Below are positions 34,960 to 43,883 of a stretch of DNA of 64,000 nt, one piece after another (the first letter of the stretch is position 1; every line of letters begins with the position of its first letter). Below the pieces are notes generated by a model. It was not told the DNA's origin and searched no databases. It saw only the letters and a program-made list of their open reading frames with translations. This DNA comes from CAJCJE01 sp035948315. Lineage in GTDB: Bacteria > Actinomycetota > Actinomycetes > Mycobacteriales > Pseudonocardiaceae. Location: assembly GCA_035948315.1 (NCBI GenBank), contig DASZJG010000056.1:1-64000 (forward strand). The letters run 5' to 3'. The position numbers and the translations under genes are program-made.

Positions 34960-36615
34960 TCACACGCGGCTGATCCGGCCGAAGTCCCGGGGCGGCTCGG
35001 ACAGCTGGGCCCACAGGCCGACAAGCCGGTGCCGCGCCGCCGTGCAGTGCACGTCAGTGAGTTCCGACGCGACATCCTCCCCGGCGTCCACGTGCGCGGC
35101 ACGGCTCAACACGGTGAACATCGTCAGCAGCACTCCGGCGATGTGGCCGATCAGGCGGTGCGTCTCCTGACCACCCGGGACGGTGTCCGGGTCGGGGAAG
35201 CGCTCGGCGAGGTCTGCGCACGTGCGGCTGAGGCGACGCGTGTCGGTCACCAGCGCGGTCACGTGCCGGCAGTTGGCAGCGGACAGGCCGGCGCAGTCGA
35301 CGAGGTCCGGCCATTCCCGCCACTGCCCCGTCCGCTTGCTGTGCCGCGTGAGCAGCGTTCGTCCGGCCTGGATGTCCACCATGAAGTCGACGTTGCCGGC
35401 GACCCGCAGGCCGCGGGCGTCCCGCAGGAGCCGTTCGACCGGCAGCGCGGCGGCGCCCCGGCGCCGTTTGCTCCGCGCGGTCTCCAGTCCTTCGCCGCCG
35501 AGCACGGACAGGGTCCGGTCGGCGACCTGCCAGGCCGCGACCGTACAGATGTTCTTGGCGAGTGCCTGCTCAAAACCGCGGTCGCCGTGTCCCAGCAGGC
35601 ACCACCGGACAACGCTATCCATGGCGTGGATGTCGGCGATGGTCGTCGCGGTGAACCGCTGGATCTGGTCGTAGTCGCCGAGCGGGCGGCCGTCGACGGC
35701 GCGTCCCGCGACGAACTCGCGGCTGATGGCCAGGCACTCGCGGGCGATGGCCAGCGCGGGAGCCGCGTTGATCAGCAGCCGGCCCACCGATGGCGGCTGC
35801 CCGGCACCGGACGGCGCCGAGCCGAGCAGGACCTGTTCGGCCGGGACGCGGACGGCGTCGAAGCGCAGCGAGGCGTTGGGCAGGCCCCTGCTGCCGAGGA
35901 ACTCGTGCAGCGGGCCGACCGTGACCCCGGGGCTCGCCATGTCGAGGAAGACCAGGCCGAGCCGGAGCCGCCCGCCGGTGTCCTGGACGGCCGCGGTCAG
36001 CACGATCACACCGGCGACCGGCGCGTTGGTGGTGAATTTCTTGGCACCGTTGAGGACGTACGCGGCGCCGTCGGCGGTCGGTGTCGCCGTGGTGTCACGC
36101 CAACTGTTGTTCTGACCGGCCGGTTCGGTGTCACTGCTCCCGGACACGGTCCCAGCGCTGACGTACTGGGCGATGAACGCGTGCAACGGACCTGGTGGCA
36201 GGATGGGAAGCAGCGCCGCGACGCCGATACCGTTCTGGACCGCGATCAGCTGCGCGATGGCCACCGAGGTGCGCGCGGCACGCTCCACCACCCGGAAGGT
36301 GTTGTAGTCCGACGCCTCCAGGCCGCCGTGGGCGGAGCCGTTACGCAACGCCAGCAGGCCGGCGTCCCGTAGGTCCTGGACGAGCCCGTCGGGCAGCGTG
36401 GCGGTGCGGTCGACCTCGTCGGGATCGGTGCCGGCGAGTGTGGCGGCCACCGTGGCCACGAGGTCGTCGCCGTCGCGTTGGTCCTCCTCCTCGTACAACG
36501 GGAAACATGGCAGCCGATGCCACGGAGTAGCTGCCGCGTCGAGGAAGTTCAGGAAGCCCGGGGAGTCCTGCGTGGCGCCGATCTCCGCCGCCGTGCCCGT
36601 GCTGGTGGATGGCAT
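34960..36615 (-). CDS. Acyl-CoA dehydrogenase-family protein, long form
   Basis: 551 residues from an ATG at 36615. The ACAD core is clear: TLPDGLVQDLRDAGLLALRN, the barrel strands SGSSDTEPAGQNNSWRDT and YVLNGAKKFTTNAPVAGVIV, RVPAEQVLLG, and QALAKNICTVAAWQVADRTL. The C-terminal extension of about 150 residues (RHSKRTGQWREWPDLVDCAG onward) is longer than in housekeeping enzymes and His/Cys containing. Probable role: oxidation of an acyl or aminoacyl thioester in the pathway, or a flavin monooxygenase-like reaction. Its own promoter region carries CCCCTGT and CCCCTAC boxes. Confidence 0.75.
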   Translation of the reverse strand: MPSTSTGTAAEIGATQDSPGFLNFLDAAATPWHRLPCFPLYEEEDQRDGDDLVATVAATLAGTDPDEVDRTATLPDGLVQDLRDAGLLALRNGSAHGGLEASDYNTFRVVERAARTSVAIAQLIAVQNGIGVAALLPILPPGPLHAFIAQYVSAGTVSGSSDTEPAGQNNSWRDTTATPTADGAAYVLNGAKKFTTNAPVAGVIVLTAAVQDTGGRLRLGLVFLDMASPGVTVGPLHEFLGSRGLPNASLRFDAVRVPAEQVLLGSAPSGAGQPPSVGRLLINAAPALAIARECLAISREFVAGRAVDGRPLGDYDQIQRFTATTIADIHAMDSVVRWCLLGHGDRGFEQALAKNICTVAAWQVADRTLSVLGGEGLETARSKRRRGAAALPVERLLRDARGLRVAGNVDFMVDIQAGRTLLTRHSKRTGQWREWPDLVDCAGLSAANCRHVTALVTDTRRLSRTCADLAERFPDPDTVPGGQETHRLIGHIAGVLLTMFTVLSRAAHVDAGEDVASELTDVHCTAARHRLVGLWAQLSEPPRDFGRISRV

Positions 36616-36995
36616 CGCTGGTCCTTCCCTGACCCGCCGATTGAGGCTTCTATCTCGGTAGTTAGCGGCCGGCCACCCCCTGTTGGCAACCGGGGATACT
36701 GCGCCGCCACCCCCTACTCACCCCGGGTCGCGCATCCGTGACTCACGGTCAGTACCCCACCTGTTGAGAAATTCCCCTGTCCATGCATGTGGCACGCACA
36801 TACCGTCGTTACTGCCCGTGCGCGACACAGGACGACCAGACCAGCACGGGCTCGCGATCACGGGAGGTTTTCCATGATCACGTTGACCGAACGGGAAATA
36901 CAACTAGCCGCCCGACCGGATCAGCCGAGTCCAGCTCTCCCGGACAGACGTCCCTGAGCGCACTTGTCAACGAAGCCGCAGATCAGCCACACAGG
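36616..36995. promoter_or_regulatory. Upstream region of the long ACAD gene
   Basis: 380 bp. CCCCTGT lies at 36677-36683 and CCCCTAC at 36711-36717 (34 bp apart), the latter followed by TCA as in the fabH leader, where the same CCCCTACTCA occurs. This is consistent with a shared activator but with other spacing. The remainder (36750-36995) shows no supported gene. Confidence 0.45.
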
Positions 36996-37506
36996 TCATG
37001 GTGGGGTTTTGGGGCAGCTCGGGCCTCGGACACGCTCACTATTCACCCGTCTCACCGGTCTGATGATTACATCGGCCGTGTGAGCGTGGTGATCGAACTG
37101 GACCTGAAGATCCAGCGCCGCATAAAGATCCATCACTTCCTGCGGCTTCCCGTGCGCCACGATCGCACCAACGTCTCCCATCGAGTCAATTCGCGCGTAG
37201 ATCTCGGCAGCCTCGACCAACATCGGCGCCGGGGTCCCCTCCAACTCAGCCTGAGCCGCAGCCCGCTGTGCCTGCGCCGCATTGGCTGTGCCTGCGCCGC
37301 ATTGATCGACTCCACCAACGCGACCGGATCAACACCGGCCTCGATCGCTGCCCGCAGCCGCCGCAACTTCGCCTCGGCATCGGCCAGCCGTTTATTCACC
37401 GCGTCCCGCGTGCCGAGCAACCCAGCAGGCTCACCCTGCGACGCAACAAGAGCAGCAACCGTCCGATCCACGTTGCGCGGCGCGAACAACTCCGCCAGCC
37501 AGCGGG
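36996..37506 (-). pseudogene. Large serine recombinase C-terminal remnant (copy 2)
   Basis: Two minus-strand frames read RWLAELFAPRNVDRTVAAL and VNKRLADAEAKLRRLRAAIE, then after a frame change EAAEIYARIDSMGDVGAIVA and DLYAALDLQVQFDHHAHTAD. This is the last third of the protein seen complete at 5396, roughly 85% alike at DNA level by eye. The frame is broken by a 20-bp tandem duplication at 37265-37304. Confidence 0.8.
37265..37304. repeat. 20-bp perfect tandem duplication
   Basis: GCTGTGCCTGCGCCGCATTG is present twice in a row (37265-37284 and 37285-37304). Copy 1 of the recombinase has a single unit at the equivalent place, so this is a local duplication; 20 bp is not a multiple of three and breaks the frame. 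Confidence 0.9.
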
Positions 37507-37794
37507 CGATGAGGACGTCGCCGAACACTGGCGTGCAGCCATGTGGGGCAAGAAGGCCGTTCACGGCCGTCAACAAGACAGACGGCTTCGCGTGTCCGAG
37601 CCGTCCATGAACGCATTGGGCGGCTGACGATAGCCCGGCAACGCGCCTCCGCGACGGCCAACGGCTTGTTCACCGGCGCGTTACCTAGCGGGGGTTTGGC
37701 AACAGCCGCTTATTCCGGATGACGTCAATCGGTAATCCGCGGCGACTGGAATGGTCCTCACGAGCAGCGCAACGCGCATCGCACGGAGGGCCGC

Positions 37795-39141
37795 ATGCGT
37801 TCTCTTCCTTCTCAGCGTAATCCCACGCCGACCGACGGCCAACTCGCGGGCAGGCACTTCCCAGTGCTGGTCGTCGGCGGCGGGCAGGCCGGTCTGTCCA
37901 TGAGCTACTGCCTGCGAGCGCACGGCATCGAGCATGTGGTCGTGGAGGCCCATCAGGTGGGGCACGAATGGCGCGAGCGCCGCTGGGACACCTTCTGCCT
38001 GGTGACCCCGAACTGGCAGTGCCGGCTACCCGGTTTCCCTTACCAGGGGGACGATCCGGACGGCTTCATGGTGCGGTCGGAGATCCTGCGCTACCTGGAG
38101 GACTACGTCGTCCATTTTGGACCTCCGCTGGTTTCGGGAGTGGCGGTCACTCGGCTGCGGCGCGGCGTGGACGGCAGCTTCTCGGTGTCCACCACGGACG
38201 GCGAGTGCACGGCCGATCAGGTGGTCGTGGCGACCGGGCCGTACCACGCGCCGTCCGTGCCTCGTTTGGCCGAACGCGTTCCGGACGGCATCGAGCAGTT
38301 GCATTCCAGCCGCTACCGCAATCCCGGCCAGCTCCGGCCGGGCGGCGTGCTGGTGGTCGGCACCGGCCAGTCGGGCTGCCAGATCGCCGAGGACCTGCAC
38401 CTGGCCGGTCGGCAGGTGCACCTCGCGGTGGGCAGCGCGCCGAGGGTCGCCCGGCGCTACCGCGGCCGCGACTGCGTGGCCTGGCTGGACGAGATGGGCC
38501 ACTACGCCAAGGGGATCGACGCCTTCGACGACGCGGACGCGGTCCGGATGCGGGTCAACCACTACGTCACTGGCCGGGACGGCGGGCGCGACATCGATCT
38601 GCGCGCGTTCGCCAGGGATGGGATGCGGCTCTACGGGCGGCTGACCGGCATCGCCGACGGCACCGCGAGTTTCGCAGACGACCTCACGGTCAACCTCGAC
38701 CACGCGGACGCGGTGGCCGAGGGCATCAAGGACGCCATCGACGCACACGTCGCGGCGCGGCGCATCGACGCACCGGCCGAGCCCCGGTACGTGCCGGTGT
38801 GGGAGCCGACCGACCAGCGCGCCGCGCTGGACCTGACGGAGGCCGGGATCGGCTCGGTGATCTGGTGCACCGGGTTCGCCCGGGACCACCGGTGGATCGA
38901 GATCCCGGCGTTCGACGGCCGCGGCTACCCGATGCACTGGCGGGGGGTGACGAACTGTGCCGGCCTGTACTTCCTCGGCCTGCCCTGGCAGTACAGCTGG
39001 GGTTCCGGCCGGTTCGAGGCGATCGGGCGGGACGCGGAGTTCCTGGCCGCGCACATCGACGCGGCGCGGCGGATGGCGGACGTGTGCGGCACGCTCACCG
39101 GCGCGCCGTCCCAGCTCGCCGCCGCCGTCCCGGTCGGCTGA
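37795..39141 (+). CDS. FAD-dependent oxidoreductase, MSMEG_0569 type
   Basis: 448 residues, start ATG behind GGAGGG. Two dinucleotide folds: FAD loop PVLVVGGGQAGLSMSYCLRA at 23-42, and NADPH loop GVLVVGTGQSGCQIAEDLHL near 182-201. VVVATGPYHAP between them is the ATG motif of flavin monooxygenase-like enzymes, and VIWCTGFARDHRWIEIP is typical of the MSMEG_0569 family found in Nit1C-type clusters. First gene of a tightly spaced plus-strand operon. Substrate unknown; the family has been linked to cyanide or nitrile nitrogen assimilation through its cluster. Confidence 0.85.
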   Translation: MRSLPSQRNPTPTDGQLAGRHFPVLVVGGGQAGLSMSYCLRAHGIEHVVVEAHQVGHEWRERRWDTFCLVTPNWQCRLPGFPYQGDDPDGFMVRSEILRYLEDYVVHFGPPLVSGVAVTRLRRGVDGSFSVSTTDGECTADQVVVATGPYHAPSVPRLAERVPDGIEQLHSSRYRNPGQLRPGGVLVVGTGQSGCQIAEDLHLAGRQVHLAVGSAPRVARRYRGRDCVAWLDEMGHYAKGIDAFDDADAVRMRVNHYVTGRDGGRDIDLRAFARDGMRLYGRLTGIADGTASFADDLTVNLDHADAVAEGIKDAIDAHVAARRIDAPAEPRYVPVWEPTDQRAALDLTEAGIGSVIWCTGFARDHRWIEIPAFDGRGYPMHWRGVTNCAGLYFLGLPWQYSWGSGRFEAIGRDAEFLAAHIDAARRMADVCGTLTGAPSQLAAAVPVG

Positions 39142-39152
39142 GGAGGATGGTC

Positions 39153-39968
39153 ATGGTTTTCGACGCGCACCGCCACATCGGCGTGCTGCCAGCGTTCCCG
39201 TTCTACGGTGGGCCGCCGGTCAACCCGGACGTCACCGCACGGGCCACGGTAAAGCAGCTCATCGCCGACCTGGACGCCGAAGGTACCGAACGCGCCCTGG
39301 TCATCCCGAACTACGGCGTGCCCGACCCGGACACGGCGTTCTCCTTCAACGAACTGGCGTTGGAAGCCGCCCAGACCGATGACCGGATCCGCGCAGGCCT
39401 GTGGGTCTCGCCCCAGCCCGGGGACGCCGGCCGGACCGGGGCCGCGCTGAAGCTGGCCGGTGAGGACGGAGTGCGCGCGCTGAAACTGAGCTTCTTGCTC
39501 GGTGGACGGGCGAGCGATCCGGCCTGCCGCCCCCAACTGGACGCGATCTTCGCCACCGCCCGGCGACATGACCTGGTGGTGCACGTGCACACCTCACCCG
39601 GCGCGGCATCCGACATCGACGAGGTCGGCACGCTCGTCGAGCGCTACGCCGACCAGGTGTCCGTCCACCTGGTCCACTTCGGTGGCGGCATGAGCGGGCA
39701 CATCAAGCTGATCGGCTCCCGCTTCTTCGACTGGATCGCGGGCGGCAAGCGGGTCTACACCGATCTGTCCTGGGCGATCGGGTTCGCCCCGTACTGGCTG
39801 GCGCGCGAGATCGACCGCCGTGGCATCGGCCACGACCGGGTGCTGTTCGCCAGCGACCAACCCTGGGGCGACTTCGCGGGCGAACACGCCAGGATGACCG
39901 CTGCCGTCGGTTCGGGCGAGCTCGCCCGCCACGTCTTCCAGGACACGTTTTCCACGCTGTACTCATAG
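39153..39968 (+). CDS. Amidohydrolase (metal-dependent, TIM-barrel)
   Basis: 271 residues from the ATG at 39153, 6 nt after AGGAGG; an in-frame ATG at 39147 is too close. MVFDAHRHIGVLP is the N-terminal metal motif (DxHxH form), VVHVHTSPG and VHLVHFGGGMSGHIKLI hold later His ligands, and RVLFASDQPWGDFAGEH has the catalytic Asp, all as in the amidohydrolase-2 family. Likely hydrolysis or decarboxylation of a small pathway compound. It starts 12 bp after the oxidoreductase gene. Confidence 0.82.
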   Translation: MVFDAHRHIGVLPAFPFYGGPPVNPDVTARATVKQLIADLDAEGTERALVIPNYGVPDPDTAFSFNELALEAAQTDDRIRAGLWVSPQPGDAGRTGAALKLAGEDGVRALKLSFLLGGRASDPACRPQLDAIFATARRHDLVVHVHTSPGAASDIDEVGTLVERYADQVSVHLVHFGGGMSGHIKLIGSRFFDWIAGGKRVYTDLSWAIGFAPYWLAREIDRRGIGHDRVLFASDQPWGDFAGEHARMTAAVGSGELARHVFQDTFSTLYS

Positions 39969-39982
39969 AAACGGAGAAACCC

Positions 39983-40498
39983 ATGCCCACCGAACTGTCC
40001 GATGTCGAGCAGAAGTCGCTCACCGAGATCCCGCACCCCGCGCTGCCCGAGGGCAGCACCATCTATGGTGCCACCAAAGTCTTCCCCGACTACCAGGCGG
40101 AAAACGGGGAAACCTACTTCACGCTGGTGCACGGCATCGCGCACGAGTCGTCGGTGAGCTTCGTGGCGGTGTTGCAGGCCACCCGCGCGCTGCGCAAGGG
40201 CTTCGAGACCGCGATCTACTTCTACGGCCCCGGTTCGCTGAACTGTCTGGCCACCCGAGGGTTCCCGACAACGGGCAACTCGGCGTTCCCCGGTGAGCAC
40301 AACATCAACAACCAGTTGAAGACGTTCATCGCCGAGGGCGGCAAGGTGTTCTGCTGCCGTTTCGGCCTGTCCCTGCACGGTGCCCGCGAGGAGGACCTGA
40401 TCGAGGGCGTGATCCCGACGCATCCGCTGGACGTGCAGGACGCGTTGATCCACTACGCCCGCAAGGGCGCCATCATCAACTCGACCTACCAGCTCTAG
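39983..40498 (+). CDS. MSMEG_0572/Sll0783-family protein
   Basis: 171 residues. The sequence (EGSTIYGATKVFPDYQAENG, FYGPGSLNCLATRGFPTTGN, KVFCCRFGLSLHGAREEDLI) is the conserved small protein that marks Nit1C-type clusters in mycobacteria and cyanobacteria, described there as nitrogen-starvation responsive. It resembles DsrE-like folds with conserved Cys (KVFCCRFG). Molecular role unknown; its constant company with the nitrilase and radical SAM genes suggests a subunit or carrier. Confidence 0.88.
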   Translation: MPTELSDVEQKSLTEIPHPALPEGSTIYGATKVFPDYQAENGETYFTLVHGIAHESSVSFVAVLQATRALRKGFETAIYFYGPGSLNCLATRGFPTTGNSAFPGEHNINNQLKTFIAEGGKVFCCRFGLSLHGAREEDLIEGVIPTHPLDVQDALIHYARKGAIINSTYQL

Positions 40499-40508
40499 GA
40501 GGCCAGCG

Positions 40509-41579
40509 GTGCGCGTCGACGTCGACCTGAGGATCAGCACCCGCGCGGAACTCGCGTTGCACGGCGTCCGGATGGACGCGGAGGTCCGGCGGCCGGCCGG
40601 TGCCGGGCCGAGCGACGACGGCCACGTCCTCGTGGACGGCGCCAACGCCGCGCTGCCCACCAACCCGGACAGCCCGTACCGGGTCAGCGCGGGCCGGGTG
40701 TGGCTGGGCGACCTGGACACCGGATTGAGTCTGGAGGTCGTGCGCAGGCCGCGCTTCTACGACCTGCGCACCGCCGAGGGCGTGCCCTACGAGCACATCG
40801 CCCGCCTGCACGGCGCGGACGTGCTGGCCAGCACCGTGGTGCAGACCTGCATCCGGTACGCGGAAGCGCAGCGCTGCCGGTTCTGCACCATCGAGGAGTC
40901 CTTGCGCGCAGGCGCCACGGTCGCGGCGAAGACCCCGGCGCAGCTGGCCGAGGTCGCCGAGGCCGCGGTGCGCCTGGACGGGATCCGCCAGCTGGTGTTG
41001 ACCACCGGCACCACCACCGGGCCCGACCGGGGCGCGCGGGCGCTCGCCCGTTCGGTGCGCGCGGTACTGGCGGCGGTACCCGGCCTGCCCATCCAGGTGC
41101 AGTGCGAACCGCCAGCCGAACTCCGCTGGCTCCGCGAGCTGCGCGACGCCGGGGCGAGCGCGATCGGCATCCACGTGGAGTCCTTGGACGAGGCGGTCCG
41201 GCGTCGCTGGATGCCGGGCAAGTCCACGGTGCCGATGGCCGAGTACGAGGCGGCCTGGGACGAGGCGGTGCGGGTGTTCGGCCGCAACCGCGTCTCCACC
41301 TACCTGCTGGTCGGGCTCGGCGAGGATCCGGACGAGCTGATCGCGGGGGCGGGACGGCTGATCGAGCGCGGCGTGTACCCGTTCGTGGTGCCGTTCCGGC
41401 CGATGCGCGGCACCCTCGCCGCCCGGGACGGCGTCCCTGCCCCCGATGCCGCGCTGCTGCGCCACGTCACCACTGGCGTCGCGGCTCTGCTGCGAGTTGC
41501 TGGCATGCGCGGGGCCGACCAGCAGGCGGGCTGCGCGGCCTGTGGTGCGTGCAGCGTGCTGCGTTCGGCGGGAGGCTGA
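40509..41579 (+). CDS. Radical SAM protein, MSMEG_0568 type
   Basis: 356 residues, start ATG or GTG near 40509 behind AGGAGG. The cluster motif is Cys114, Cys123, Cys126 (TCIRYAEAQRCRFCTIEES), i.e. Cys-x8-Cys-x2-Cys rather than the common CxxxCxxC, as usual for this family. QLVLTTGTTTG and the later barrel strands IQVQCEPPAELRWL follow. A C-terminal CxxCxxC (342-348) could bind a second iron-sulphur cluster. It probably does the radical step in forming or cleaving the nitrogen compound handled by the operon. Confidence 0.88.
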   Translation: MRVDVDLRISTRAELALHGVRMDAEVRRPAGAGPSDDGHVLVDGANAALPTNPDSPYRVSAGRVWLGDLDTGLSLEVVRRPRFYDLRTAEGVPYEHIARLHGADVLASTVVQTCIRYAEAQRCRFCTIEESLRAGATVAAKTPAQLAEVAEAAVRLDGIRQLVLTTGTTTGPDRGARALARSVRAVLAAVPGLPIQVQCEPPAELRWLRELRDAGASAIGIHVESLDEAVRRRWMPGKSTVPMAEYEAAWDEAVRVFGRNRVSTYLLVGLGEDPDELIAGAGRLIERGVYPFVVPFRPMRGTLAARDGVPAPDAALLRHVTTGVAALLRVAGMRGADQQAGCAACGACSVLRSAGG

Positions 41580-41580
41580 C

Positions 41581-43023
41581 ATGCTCCTCGACGGCAGCCC
41601 GGCCGTGCCGGTCCTGGACGGCGCGGAGGACATCCTGGCACTGCTCGGCGACCGCAACACGCTCGCCCGCCGGTCCGCGTTCCGCCTCTCCCCCGCTGGA
41701 TCGTCCGCCGAGCTGGCCGCCTACCACCGCCTGCGGCACCAGGTGTTCGTGGAGGAACAAGGTCTGTTCGACGACGACCGCGACGAGCGCGACGACGACC
41801 CGCGCACCGTCGTGCTGCTGGCCCGCGACCCGGCCGGTGCGGTCGTCGGCGGGGTGCGGCTCGGACCCGTGTGCGAGGGCCCGGACCTCGGCTGGTGGCA
41901 GGGCGGCCGGCTGGTGGTCGCGCCCGGTGCGCGCGGAACACATGGCATCGGCGCCGCGCTGGTGCGGGCCGCCTGCGCACGGGCCGAGCAGGCCGGCGCG
42001 CTGCGGTTCGACGCTACGGTGCAGGCGCGCAATGCCACCCTGTTCCGGCGGCTCGGCTGGCAGCGCGTGCGTGACGTCACCGTCGTCGGCGCCCCGCACG
42101 TACTGATGCGATGGCCGATCGGACGCATCGCGGCGCAGGCCGACGCGTGCAAGGCCGCGCTCGGACCGTTGCTGGCCCGATTCGGTGGACCTGCCGCACT
42201 CGGTGGCCCCGGTTTCGTCGGCGACGACGGCGCGCCGGTGCCCGGCACCGACCTGATCGCCGCGTGCGACGCGATCGTGCCCGCGATGGTGGAGCGTGAT
42301 CCGGACTGGGCGGGCTGGTGCGCGGTGCTGGTCAACGTCAACGACCTCGCCGCCATGGGCGCCACTCCCCTCGGCCTGCTCGACGCGCTCGGCGCCCGCG
42401 ACGCGGCCCAGGCCGCGTCCGTGCTCAATGGACTCAAGCGCGCCGCCGACGCCTACGGCGTGCCGGTGCTCGGCGGGCACACCCAGCTCGGCGTCGCGCC
42501 CGCGCTGTCGGTGACCGCGCTCGGCCGCACCGCGCACCCTGTGCTCGGCGGTGGTGGCCGGCCCGGCCACCAGGTGCGGCTCACCGTCGACCTCGGCGGC
42601 GGCTGGCGTCCCGGATATGACGGCAGGCAGTGGGATTCGACCAGTCACCGCACGTCCGGCGAACTGCGCGCCATGCTCGGCGCGGTCGGCATGGCGCGAC
42701 CGGCCGCGGCCAAGGACGTGTCCATGGCCGGGATCGTGGGCACGCTCGGCATGCTGGCCGAGGCCGCCGGCTGCGGCGCGGTACTCGACGTCGCCCGGAT
42801 TCCGCGTCCGGCGAACGCGCCGATGGGCGACTGGCTGACCTGCTTCCCGGGCTTCGGCATGCTGACCGCGGACCAGCCCGGCGCGCCCGCGCTGCCAGCG
42901 GGCCCGGCGACCGATGCCGTGTGCGGGGAGTTGGTGACTGGACAGGGCGTGCGGCTGCGGTGGCCGGACGGCGAGACCACCGACGCGATCACGGCGACCG
43001 TGACCGGATTGGGGGAAGCATGA
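41581..43023 (+). CDS. GNAT acetyltransferase fused to AIR-synthase-like domain (MSMEG_0567 type)
   Basis: 480 residues from the ATG at 41581, one base after the radical SAM stop. Residues 1-180 are a GNAT fold (AAYHRLRHQVFVEEQGLF, GGRLVVAPGARGTHGIGAAL with the acetyl-CoA loop, ATLFRRLGWQRV). From about 205 an AIR synthase/PurM-like fold follows: CDAIVPAMVERDPDWAGWCA, VLVNVNDLAAMGATPLGLLD, VPVLGGHTQLGVAPALSVTA, KDVSMAGIVGTLGMLAEAAG. In cyanobacteria these are two genes (sll0786, sll0787); the fused form is the mycobacterial arrangement. It should use ATP and acetyl-CoA. Confidence 0.88.
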   Translation: MLLDGSPAVPVLDGAEDILALLGDRNTLARRSAFRLSPAGSSAELAAYHRLRHQVFVEEQGLFDDDRDERDDDPRTVVLLARDPAGAVVGGVRLGPVCEGPDLGWWQGGRLVVAPGARGTHGIGAALVRAACARAEQAGALRFDATVQARNATLFRRLGWQRVRDVTVVGAPHVLMRWPIGRIAAQADACKAALGPLLARFGGPAALGGPGFVGDDGAPVPGTDLIAACDAIVPAMVERDPDWAGWCAVLVNVNDLAAMGATPLGLLDALGARDAAQAASVLNGLKRAADAYGVPVLGGHTQLGVAPALSVTALGRTAHPVLGGGGRPGHQVRLTVDLGGGWRPGYDGRQWDSTSHRTSGELRAMLGAVGMARPAAAKDVSMAGIVGTLGMLAEAAGCGAVLDVARIPRPANAPMGDWLTCFPGFGMLTADQPGAPALPAGPATDAVCGELVTGQGVRLRWPDGETTDAITATVTGLGEA

Positions 43024-43883
43024 GCACCGTGCGGATGGCGGCCGCCTCGGCTGAGTTCGGTCGCGACCTCGATGCCGACTTCGACACCGTCGAACAACTG
43101 ATCAAGCAGGCGCGGGCGCAGGACGTGGCTCTGCTCGCCCTGCCCGAAGCATGCCTCGGTGGCTACCTGCTCAGCCTGGATGGCGCCGACCCCGGTATCG
43201 ACCCCGGTCCGCCCGCGCTGTCGGCCGACGGACCGGAGATCGCCCGGCTGGTCCGGCTGGCCGAGGCCATGGTGGTGATCGCCGGATACTGCGAGTCCGA
43301 CGGCGCGACCCGCTACAACAGCGTGGTCTGCGTCAGTGGGGACGGCGTGCTCGGCAACCACCGCAAGGTGCACCAACCCCTGTCCGAGGACGCCTCGTAC
43401 GCATGCGGCGACGGTTTCCGGGCGTTCGACACGCCGGCCGGCCGACTGGGCATGATGATCTGCTACGACAAGGCGTTTCCCGAGTCGGCGCGAGCCCTCG
43501 CGCTGGACGGTGCCGAGATCGGCGTGTGCGTGTCGGCATGGCCGGGTGCGCGCACCAACCCCGCCGCCGATCTGGCCCAGGACCGGTGGAAGCGGCGGTT
43601 CGACCTGTTCGACCGGGCCCGGGCGTTGGAGAACCAGATCGTGTGGCTCTCCGCCAACCAGTCCGGGCGGTTCGGCTCGCTACGCTTCGTCGGCAGCGCC
43701 AAGGTGGTCGACCCGGGCGGTGAGGTCGTCGCGGACACCGGAGTGGACGCGGGCCTCGCGGTCGCCGAGATCGACGTGGCCGAGGCGCTGGCGACCGCGC
43801 GCCGGGCCATGGGACACCTGCGGGACCGCCGCCCGGACGCCTACCCGCCCCTGTCCGACCCCCTGGGAGCAGCACGCAGATGA
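43020..43883 (+). CDS. Nitrilase-superfamily hydrolase (active copy)
   Basis: 287 residues, overlapping the previous stop by 4 bp (ATGA). The catalytic triad is complete: Glu43 (LALPEACLGGY), Lys116 (NHRKVHQP) and Cys148 (GMMICYDKAFPES), with a second Glu region QDRWKRRFDLF. This corresponds to the NitC/MSMEG_0566 nitrilase of Nit1C clusters, hydrolysing a nitrile to acid and ammonia. It is followed by a paralogue that lacks the nucleophile. Confidence 0.88.
   Translation: MSTVRMAAASAEFGRDLDADFDTVEQLIKQARAQDVALLALPEACLGGYLLSLDGADPGIDPGPPALSADGPEIARLVRLAEAMVVIAGYCESDGATRYNSVVCVSGDGVLGNHRKVHQPLSEDASYACGDGFRAFDTPAGRLGMMICYDKAFPESARALALDGAEIGVCVSAWPGARTNPAADLAQDRWKRRFDLFDRARALENQIVWLSANQSGRFGSLRFVGSAKVVDPGGEVVADTGVDAGLAVAEIDVAEALATARRAMGHLRDRRPDAYPPLSDPLGAARR

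Noticed and set aside
36874..36957. 27-residue frame starting MITLTEREIQLAARP, like the start of a LuxR HTH
   Set aside because: Too short, and the helix-turn-helix core is missing; only seven residues match.
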